From Bacteroidota bacterium (GTDB taxonomy: Bacteria; Bacteroidota; Ignavibacteria; Ignavibacteriales; Ignavibacteriaceae): DNA of 5,533 nucleotides. Each line of letters begins with the position of its first letter. Within the stretch, counting starts at the first letter, position 1. Made by a program: the position numbers and the translations under genes. The notes beneath the pieces were generated by a model. The model was not told where the DNA came from. It made no database searches and saw nothing but the letters and a program-made list of their open reading frames with translations. The stretch spans positions 1 to 5,533 of the forward strand of contig JAEXTR010000109.1 of NCBI GenBank assembly GCA_023406915.1, given 5' to 3'. Below are positions 1 to 4,867 of the stretch, one piece after another.

Positions 1-598
1 CCATGAACACTTTCCACAGGAGAGTGAAAACGTTCTCAACCATAGTTGAGACAATCTCTGCCACTGAATAGTTAATTGTTTCCAGTGCCATCAGAATAAA
101 GTCGGCAAGCATCCAATAGAGAAGCAATGAAATGATGGTTAGTTTTAATACAGTCTTGGCGAGTTCAACGAATGCCCTTGATGAGAGAAACATACTTTTG
201 AAGTTCTTAAAGGCATTCAGTTTTGATAGTTTTGGCTTGAGGGCTTTTATGGTAATTCGGAAACCCACCTGACCATAACCTGCGATGACAGAAGCAACAA
301 CTAATACTGCGAAAATCGGTCCGACTACACTCGCAAAGAAATATAACCCCTGCATCGCATAGGCATCCAGAAGATCACGATTGATTTCAAATGTTGTGAC
401 ATCGCGAAAGACCGTTTCAGTCAGTGTGTAAATACTCTGCCCGATTGAATCTTTCATTACATATATGGAAGCAGTTGCCAGGAAAAGGAGGATAAAGGAA
501 TTAATCTCCATACTTTTGGCAACTTCACCTTTGCTGCGACTGTCTTCCAGCCGTTTCCCGGTAGGTTGTTCAGATTTTTCCTGTGCAGAATCAGCCAT
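1..598 (-). CDS. flhB: FlhB, flagellar type III export gate / substrate-switch protein (N-terminal part, cut by window edge)
   Basis: The first 199 residues are visible, from the ATG at 598; the rest lies beyond position 1. The N-terminus carries the FlhB signature QPTGKRLEDSRSKGEVAKS (residues 11-29), followed by hydrophobic segments near residues 33-48, 86-107 and 149-173, with a fourth starting near 183. The family's cytoplasmic loop motif GFRITIKALKPKLSKLNAFK lies at about 112-131. FlhB sits in the inner membrane beside FliPQR. In the family, its C-terminal cytoplasmic domain cleaves itself at an NPTH site and switches export from hook to filament substrates; that domain is not in the window, so cleavage cannot be checked. 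The start overlaps the end of fliR by 8 bases (ATGGCTGA), which suggests translational coupling. A GGGA about 8 bases upstream is a modest ribosome binding site. FlhB could be confused with non-flagellar SctU, but the flagellar neighbours settle it. Confidence 0.95.
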   Translation of the reverse strand, partial: MADSAQEKSEQPTGKRLEDSRSKGEVAKSMEINSFILLFLATASIYVMKDSIGQSIYTLTETVFRDVTTFEINRDLLDAYAMQGLYFFASVVGPIFAVLVVASVIAGYGQVGFRITIKALKPKLSKLNAFKNFKSMFLSSRAFVELAKTVLKLTIISLLLYWMLADFILMALETINYSVAEIVSTMVENVFTLLWKVFM

Positions 599-1373
599 TT
601 GTTGGTCCCATCGCCTGAATCAACTCATACAGGTTTTCTTCCACAATACTCAGTGAGTTCTGGATCACGAAGAGAATTAACGGAATAATTGCCAGAATGA
701 TCATAAATCCCAACCCGGTTTTGAGCGGGAGAATAACGAAAAACACCTGCATTTGAGGTATGATTCTGGATAGCACACCCGATGCTATATGCAACAAAAA
801 CAGCGCAATTACAATCGGTGCAGAAATTTTCACGGCAATGATAAACATCGCGGTTGACATGCGAATCAGCAGCTCAAGCACTTCTCCATTCAGGGTATAG
901 AAGCCGAGAGGAATGATATCAAATGATACGGTGAGGGCACGGATCACGTAATGATGACCATTAATCAGAATGAATACAAGCAATCCGACAAGGTTTAATA
1001 TCTGACCAATTACGTTTGAATCAAAATCAGCAGTGGGATCGAAGGAGTGAGCAATGGAAAGACCCAGCTCGAATCCGATCATCTGACCCGCGAAAGAAAG
1101 TCCATAGAATACAAACTGAACGGAGAACCCAATTATAAATCCGGTGATAACCTCTTTAAAACCCATAAACCCCAACAACAGCAATCCGCCATTCATATCA
1201 TATTTAATGGGATCAACAGTGAAAGCGAGCAATAAAGCAATGACAAATGCAATAAAGACACGGGTAATCTGGGGCATTGTAGTGAAACTGAATAGGGGTG
1301 CTATAAAGAATACAGCAAATATCCTTATGAAGATGAGCAGGAGCTTAACAAATTCACTGACATAGATTTCCAT
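591..1373 (-). CDS. fliR: FliR, flagellar export gate membrane protein
   Basis: This is a 260-residue protein, the usual FliR length, with about six hydrophobic segments (roughly 8-27, 37-54, 65-92, 122-145, 172-200 and 208-236). Family hallmarks are visible: GQMIGFELGLSIAHSFDP (96-113), NGHH (138-141), the SAPIVIALFLLHIASGVLSR stretch (184-203) and PQMQVFFVILPLK (206-218). FliR is one subunit of the FliP5-FliQ4-FliR1 export gate at the centre of the basal body, through which rod, hook and filament proteins pass. The start codon shares one base with the fliQ stop (TAATG), and no Shine-Dalgarno sequence precedes it, so translation probably depends on ribosomes finishing fliQ. The end overlaps the flhB start. 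It is not fused to FlhB, unlike in some clostridia. Confidence 0.97.
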   Translation of the reverse strand: MEIYVSEFVKLLLIFIRIFAVFFIAPLFSFTTMPQITRVFIAFVIALLLAFTVDPIKYDMNGGLLLLGFMGFKEVITGFIIGFSVQFVFYGLSFAGQMIGFELGLSIAHSFDPTADFDSNVIGQILNLVGLLVFILINGHHYVIRALTVSFDIIPLGFYTLNGEVLELLIRMSTAMFIIAVKISAPIVIALFLLHIASGVLSRIIPQMQVFFVILPLKTGLGFMIILAIIPLILFVIQNSLSIVEENLYELIQAMGPTNG

Positions 1374-1642
1374 TACTTTGCTGCTGTTTCAATGATTGTA
1401 TAGTATCGCATGGTGAGGCTGATCAGCTGATCAGCGATGAATGGAAGTGAAAGGATAAACACGATGATAATAACAATTACTTTGGGTACAAATGTAAGGG
1501 TCATTTCCTGGATTGATGTAACCGCCTGAAAAATTGATATCAGCACGCCCACAACCAATGAGGCACCCAGAATAGGAAGTAATATGATCAGCGTAGTAAA
1601 AAACACATCTGTCAGAATATCAGCAACAAATTCAATAGTCAT
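1373..1642 (-). CDS. fliQ: FliQ, small flagellar export gate membrane protein
   Basis: This is an 89-residue protein of typical FliQ size, with two hydrophobic segments (about 15-37 and 54-74). They are joined by the diagnostic loop FQAVTSIQEMTLTFVPK (38-54), which matches the family pattern of FQ-x-T-x-IQE-x-TL-x-FVPK. FliQ packs around FliP and FliR in the helical export gate of the inner membrane. Its ATG follows directly on the fliP stop codon (TAAATG, no gap). It has one of the clearer ribosome binding sites in the operon, AGGAG at 1657-1653, ten bases before the ATG and inside the end of fliP. The stop overlaps the fliR start by one base. Confidence 0.97.
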   Translation of the reverse strand: MTIEFVADILTDVFFTTLIILLPILGASLVVGVLISIFQAVTSIQEMTLTFVPKVIVIIIVFILSLPFIADQLISLTMRYYTIIETAAK

Positions 1643-2404
1643 TTATGCAAAACTCCTAACCAGCGATCCTATGACCAGCGTCCACCCATCAACCAGTACA
1701 AACAGCAGTATTTTAAACGGTAGCGATATCATCATGGGTGGCAGCATCATCATTCCCATCGCCATCAGTACACTTGATACAATCATATCTATAACCAGGA
1801 ACGGTATAAACAGAAAGAATCCAATGATGAATGCTGCGCGCAGTTCACTAAGAACAAATGCAGGGATCAGTGTAAGAGTCGGGAGATCATCACGTGTAGC
1901 CGGGCGTTCGTTGCCGGAGAGCGAAACGAAAAGTTCTACATCTTCATCGCGAACATTATCGTACATAAACTCGCGAATGGGCTTTAATCCATTGGTCAGG
2001 GCACTGTCAGCTGGCATCGTTCCATCCATCATTGGTTTAAACGCGGTATCATACACCTGATTCCAGGTTGGTGCCATAACAAAAAAAGTAACGAACAATG
2101 CTATACCCGAAAGGAGTTGGTTTGGGGGCATCTGCATCGTTCCAAGTGCTGATCTGAGAAAGTGAAATGAAATGATAATCCTGAGATATCCTGTGGTCAT
2201 GATGACTATGGATGGTGCCAACGTCAGTATCGTCATCAGAAGCAAAATCTGAAGCGTGACTGAGAGATCCTGTGGCTTATCAGATGACCCGACTGAAAGA
2301 TTAATGTTTGGAAGTGGGATGGTGGGGCTGGTTTGCGCAGAGATTTCAGGCAAAAAAATGCAGAACAACAGCAAAAAGGCGAATAGAAGCGATACTTTTT
2401 TCAT
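1643..2404 (-). CDS. fliP: FliP, flagellar export gate membrane protein with signal peptide
   Basis: This 253-residue protein begins with a cleavable-looking signal peptide: lysines at 2-3, a hydrophobic core at 5-18, and a likely cut after ISA at about residue 23. A short linker to about 48 and a first membrane segment follow. The family block FLRSALGTMQMPPNQ (82-96) is followed by GIALFVTFFVMAPTWNQVY (100-118), then a periplasmic region (about 119-180) and the C-terminal block FIIGFFLFIPFLVIDMIVSS (192-211). Three consecutive methionines (218-220) correspond to the methionine gasket known to seal the closed FliP/SctR pore. Five FliP subunits form the gate wall. The start overlaps the fliO stop in an ATGA arrangement; only a weak GGTGA precedes it, so coupling to fliO is likely. 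This fits the known role of FliO in FliP assembly. Confidence 0.98.
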   Translation of the reverse strand: MKKVSLLFAFLLLFCIFLPEISAQTSPTIPLPNINLSVGSSDKPQDLSVTLQILLLMTILTLAPSIVIMTTGYLRIIISFHFLRSALGTMQMPPNQLLSGIALFVTFFVMAPTWNQVYDTAFKPMMDGTMPADSALTNGLKPIREFMYDNVRDEDVELFVSLSGNERPATRDDLPTLTLIPAFVLSELRAAFIIGFFLFIPFLVIDMIVSSVLMAMGMMMLPPMMISLPFKILLFVLVDGWTLVIGSLVRSFA

Positions 2405-2745
2405 CTGTTCACCAGATTCTTTTTCAGGATTTCAAGAAACCCGCCTTTGCCGGTCTCGGGTTCTTCATAAGGCTCTTCAAAATCTTCAGTGGGGGTAATG
2501 GTGTCAATTTTCGTAATTGAACTGTCAGTAACACCCAGAATATAATACTTCCCTGCTATCTTTACTACCGATAAGAATTTCTTCGGACCGAGTGTTTCAG
2601 AACCAAGCACTTCAATTCTGAATTTTTTCAGTTTCATTCCCGGAGAGGAATAGACAAATTTCTTGAGAAGGTATACGAGTCCAACAATCATGATGAGAAT
2701 AAGACCCAGTGCAGCGAATAGCTTTACGAAAGCAGCAAAGTCCAT
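2401..2745 (-). CDS. fliO: FliO, assembly factor for the FliP export gate
   Basis: This is a 114-residue protein with one membrane segment (about 7-28) close to the N-terminus, followed by basic residues (KK at 28-29), so the bulk should be cytoplasmic. The FliO domain is recognisable at about 43-83: an RIEVLGSETLGPKKFLSVVK strand pair, then GKYYILGVTDSSI, matching the family pattern of LGP-basic-x-x-LxLVxV followed by LLGVT. The tail (85-100) is rich in Glu and Pro, and the last residues are basic. In the family, FliO helps FliP form its ring and is not part of the finished gate. FliO is poorly conserved, but the position between fliN and fliP plus these motifs makes the call firm. An AGGGA (2758-2754) lies eight bases before the ATG; the gap to fliN is two bases. 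Confidence 0.93.
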   Translation of the reverse strand: MDFAAFVKLFAALGLILIMIVGLVYLLKKFVYSSPGMKLKKFRIEVLGSETLGPKKFLSVVKIAGKYYILGVTDSSITKIDTITPTEDFEEPYEEPETGKGGFLEILKKNLVNR

Positions 2746-2747
2746 TA

Positions 2748-3116
2748 TCAGATTCCCTGTAAACGGTCAGATGTATCGATTAGGTTCGTTATGCGGATTC
2801 CAAAGTGTTTGTCAATAACCACCACTTCACCTTCAGCTATCCGTTTATTATTTACATACACATCAACCGGTTCACTTGCCAGTTTATCCAGTTCAATCAC
2901 ATACCCGCGCTCAAGTTCCAGAATATCCTTGATCTTCATCTTAGTTCTGCCGAGTTCAATATAGACATTCAGATTCAGATCTTTCAACAGCTCAAGTTTA
3001 TCATCATGAAAAAAACCCTTTTTCATGGATTCATCAAACTGGGAAAAATCAGCCATCTGACCGCTTATTTTATCATTATTCATACTGTCACTGAAGGGAT
3101 TGCTTAGTGGATCCAT
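2748..3116 (-). CDS. fliN: FliN, C-ring switch protein
   Basis: This is a 122-residue protein made of a poorly conserved, polar N-terminal tail (1-42) and a single SpoA (surface presentation of antigens) domain (about 43-113). The domain shows the classical FliN sequence: IELGRTKMKIKDILEL (53-68), VIELDKLASEPVDVYVN (73-89), then GEVVVIDKHFGIRIT (96-110). FliN lines the bottom of the cytoplasmic C-ring with FliM, takes part in switching, and docks the FliH-FliI export ATPase complex. This is the short form, lacking the CheC-like phosphatase region of FliY. Several in-frame Met codons follow (12, 21, 31), but the ATG at 3116 is preferred because AGGAAGG (3129-3123) stands six bases upstream, overlapping the end of fliM. 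The gap from fliM is two bases. Confidence 0.98.
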   Translation of the reverse strand: MDPLSNPFSDSMNNDKISGQMADFSQFDESMKKGFFHDDKLELLKDLNLNVYIELGRTKMKIKDILELERGYVIELDKLASEPVDVYVNNKRIAEGEVVVIDKHFGIRITNLIDTSDRLQGI

Positions 3117-3118
3117 AA

Positions 3119-4099
3119 TTATCCTTCCTGCTTTTCAATTCTCTTTGTTATTTTTATGGCCTTATGGCCGTTAACAATACCTGGTTGCCCTACAAAAACA
3201 TCCTTGCCGCTGACTGAGATCTTCAGTTCTTCACCCACCTTTTTGTTCATCACGATCACATCCCCATTTTTAAGACTCAGGAGGTCACGGAAACTGATCT
3301 CTGCCACACCAAATTCAGCTGTTACCGGCAAAAGAGTCTCCTGAAGGTGATCGGTAAGGATAGTTCTGGCAGTAGTACCAACGTATTTCACCGGACGAAT
3401 GACCGAATAACTTTGTCCGGTCAATTTGGAAAGGATCGAGTCAAATGCGTACGTGGCAAAACAAAGATTCATCATAAAAGGTGTTTCACCGATATAGATT
3501 TCAAATGAAATCAGAAGCACGCTTTCACTTTGTGATGTTATCTGAGCAAAATCGATATCAGACTCAAACCGTTCGATCGCAAATTCATAGGCACCAATAA
3601 TCTGCCAGGTGCGGTTAAGATCCTGCATTACTTTTTCGGCAAAGATATAGAGTACTTTCTGTTCAATTGGGGTTATGATCTTTGTTTGCTTAGTGCCTTT
3701 TCCGCTTCCCCCAAGAAATTTATCAACAAGAGTATATGCCAGTTCGATACTGATTTCAAGAATACCCTTGATATCGCTCCCCTTAATCTCAAAGGTGTAG
3801 AGACATGCAGGGTTTGAAACCGAGAGGACATACTCTGAATAGTAAATCTGGTCAACTGTCAGCACATTCACATTAATAATGGACTGCAGTTTTGACATCA
3901 AATACGAACTCAGGCTTTCAGCAAAGTTTTCATGGATATTCCGGAGGGTACGCAACTGTATTTTCGAAATCCGGTTAGGAAGCCGGAAATCGTACGGTAC
4001 CACATCTTTATCTGAAGTCTGCTGGGAGGTGCTTTTTTCACCTCCCTGCATATTGTTCAGTAGTTGGTCAATCTCTTGTTGTGTTAATACTTCAGCCAT
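3119..4099 (-). CDS. fliM: FliM, C-ring switch protein that binds CheY-P
   Basis: This 326-residue protein is of normal FliM length with all three parts. The N-terminal LTQQEIDQLL (5-14) matches the EIDxLL peptide that binds phosphorylated CheY. The middle CheC-like domain starts at PYDFRLPNRISKIQLRTLRN (35-54) and includes IHENFA, and a GGSG (130-133) corresponds to the GGxG motif that contacts FliG. The C-terminal SpoA domain (about 255-322), with ISFRDLLSLKNGDVIVMNK, pairs with FliN. FliM forms the wall of the cytoplasmic C-ring and passes the chemotaxis signal to FliG. The region at 178-187 (FESDIDFAQI) lacks the proline common at this place in many FliM proteins, and the NLCFATYAF stretch (211-219) departs from the frequent LC-hydrophobic-PY form. 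These look like lineage variation, not damage. The start lies four bases after fliL and has no Shine-Dalgarno sequence. Confidence 0.98.
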   Translation of the reverse strand: MAEVLTQQEIDQLLNNMQGGEKSTSQQTSDKDVVPYDFRLPNRISKIQLRTLRNIHENFAESLSSYLMSKLQSIINVNVLTVDQIYYSEYVLSVSNPACLYTFEIKGSDIKGILEISIELAYTLVDKFLGGSGKGTKQTKIITPIEQKVLYIFAEKVMQDLNRTWQIIGAYEFAIERFESDIDFAQITSQSESVLLISFEIYIGETPFMMNLCFATYAFDSILSKLTGQSYSVIRPVKYVGTTARTILTDHLQETLLPVTAEFGVAEISFRDLLSLKNGDVIVMNKKVGEELKISVSGKDVFVGQPGIVNGHKAIKITKRIEKQEG

Positions 4100-4103
4100 A
4101 ATG

Positions 4104-4640
4104 CTATTGAATCACATATTTTCCAAAAAACACCTGGTTTACAGGAAGTGGGGTGCGCTTTTTTACTTCGCGTGTAATCTCTGCCTTCAGAGTATCTTTA
4201 TAACCTGTTGAACTCAGTTGATTGAGGTCCTTACTGGAAATAACACCAATGATGATATCCTTCAGCGCAAATTCCAGCTCTTCCCACTGCTTTAAGTCCT
4301 CGGCGGTTGCGACATCAAACCCAACATCCACTTGTATCCAGTTTTTACCATTGGAAAAAGCTGGATTCACGGTTATTCCCTCAACCGTAAACTTCGAGGT
4401 CCCAATAGGACCTGATTTGTGGTCTGTTTCGGTATCGGCTGATTCTTCCTCAACATGTTCAGTAGTATCTTTTCCTTCATGAGCAGTAGGATCACCTTCG
4501 GCTGGTTTCAATATTAGATTTGCTGTAATAAAGTACACAACCACAAGTTGTACGATGAATAGGGGAAGACCTATCATAAAGAGTTTGGCGAACCCGCCTT
4601 TTTTCTTTGAACTCTGAGAAATCTCTAACTTTTCGTCCAT
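4104..4640 (-). CDS. fliL: FliL, flagellar motor/stator-associated membrane protein
   Basis: This is a 178-residue single-pass membrane protein and the first gene of the operon. A basic cytoplasmic tail (KKK at 12-14) leads to a membrane helix (about 20-42), then a linker (47-78) rich in Glu, Asp, Thr and His, then the periplasmic FliL domain (about 82-178). The domain shows VNPAFSNGKNWIQVDVGFDV (91-110), an acidic helix ending in KDIIIGVISSKDLNQL (127-142), and the family's terminal strand as NQVFFGKYVIQ. FliL-domain proteins ring or support the MotAB stator and affect torque and swarming. The ATG at 4640 is fixed by an in-frame TAA at 4658-4656, with no other ATG between. No Shine-Dalgarno sequence is visible in the A-rich leader. 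A sigma-54 type promoter lies just upstream. FliL is divergent as a family, so the call rests on architecture, C-terminal pattern and position before fliM. Confidence 0.94.
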   Translation of the reverse strand: MDEKLEISQSSKKKGGFAKLFMIGLPLFIVQLVVVYFITANLILKPAEGDPTAHEGKDTTEHVEEESADTETDHKSGPIGTSKFTVEGITVNPAFSNGKNWIQVDVGFDVATAEDLKQWEELEFALKDIIIGVISSKDLNQLSSTGYKDTLKAEITREVKKRTPLPVNQVFFGKYVIQ

Positions 4641-4685
4641 TTTTAGTGCTTTGTTTTAATGAGAGATTAATACACCCATTTGTTA

Positions 4686-4702
4686 TGCAATCGATGTGCC
4701 AA
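4686..4702 (-). promoter_or_regulatory. Sigma-54 (RpoN) -24/-12 promoter for the fliL-flhB operon
   Basis: The minus strand reads TTGGCAC-ATCGA-TTGCA, an exact match to the sigma-54 core consensus (TTGGCAC, five bases, TTGCA). The invariant GG (4700-4699) and GC (4688-4687) are spaced correctly at -24 and -12. Transcription would start near 4675, about 35 bases before the fliL ATG. Sigma-54 promoters need an ATP-driven enhancer-binding activator, and they control many class II/III flagellar operons in proteobacteria and other phyla. Inference: this operon is switched on by RpoN plus a flagellar activator of the FleQ/FlrC/FlgR/FlbD kind; neither gene is in the window. No in-vivo data are available to me. 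Confidence 0.88.
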
Positions 4703-4734
4703 GCCAAAAAGCTTTGTTTTCAGGCAGTTTTGGC
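4703..4734. repeat. Inverted repeat adjoining the -24 element
   Basis: Arms GCCAAAA (4703-4709) and TTTTGGC (4728-4734) are exact 7-bp complements separated by 18 bases, and they end directly against the -24 box. They could be an operator or activator half-site pair, or an incidental feature of A/T-run DNA. There is no U-run next to it in the fliL direction, so it does not look like a terminator. Confidence 0.35.
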
Positions 4735-4742
4735 ATTCTGAT

Positions 4743-4756
4743 GTATTTATAAATAC
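4743..4756. promoter_or_regulatory. 14-bp perfect palindrome, possible activator (enhancer) site
   Basis: GTATTTATAAATAC reads the same on both strands. Its centre is about 75 bases upstream of the start point predicted from the sigma-54 promoter, within reach of an enhancer-binding activator. It also lies between the flgE terminator and the promoter, so it is free of coding constraint. AT-rich palindromes arise by chance more often than GC-rich ones, so the function is inferred only from its position. Confidence 0.4.
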
Positions 4757-4779
4757 TCTTACTGGCTAATATTGTACAG

Positions 4780-4824
4780 ATGAAGAAAAAGAAATGGCTG
4801 CCCTGTCCGAGGACAAGGCAGCCA
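4780..4824 (-). terminator. Intrinsic (rho-independent) terminator after flgE
   Basis: On the minus strand a 14-bp stem (4824-4811 with 4808-4795, arms TGGCTGCCTTGTCC and GGACAGGGCAGCCA) closes a tiny loop around 4809-4810. It is followed directly by a T-rich run (TTTCTTTTTCTTC, 4794-4782). The only non-Watson-Crick position is a G-U pair in the minus-strand RNA; in plus-strand RNA it would be an A-C mismatch, and no U-run follows there. The strand assignment is therefore clear. It begins 44 bases past the flgE stop and should end the hook-gene transcript before the fliL promoter. In RNA the loop probably opens to at least four bases. Confidence 0.88.
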
Positions 4825-4867
4825 GATCTGAGGTTAACAATCGGAAGAGTTCAGCGGATCAGGTTAA

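Larger units (their letters stand above)
4641..4867. other. Regulatory gap between flgE and fliL
   Basis: This is the only non-coding stretch of any size in the window, 227 bases. From right to left, as the minus strand is read, it holds 43 bases of flgE 3' trailer, an intrinsic terminator, a 14-bp palindrome, an inverted repeat, a sigma-54 type promoter and a short A-rich leader for fliL; each is listed separately. I found no convincing coding sequence on either strand. The motor genes motA and motB, which sit between flgE and fliL in some flagellar clusters, are absent here. Confidence 0.85.

Noticed and set aside
1584..2060. 158-residue plus-strand open frame opposite fliP and fliQ
   Set aside because: It lies antisense to well-matched export gate genes, has low-complexity Ser/Ile-rich content with no recognisable domain, and is a shadow of their codons.
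2210..2221. TTGGCAC on the minus strand, inside fliP
   Set aside because: Correct spacing leads to ATAGT instead of TTGCA; there is no -12 element, and the site is coding.
3879..4211. 110-residue plus-strand open frame opposite fliM and fliL
   Set aside because: It is antisense to conserved coding sequence, has no ribosome binding site or domain, and is Cys/Phe-rich in the way typical of a shadow frame.
4492..4707. 71-residue minus-strand frame overlapping the fliL start and the sigma-54 promoter
   Set aside because: It is out of frame with fliL, covers the promoter boxes and shows no family resemblance; fliL explains the region.
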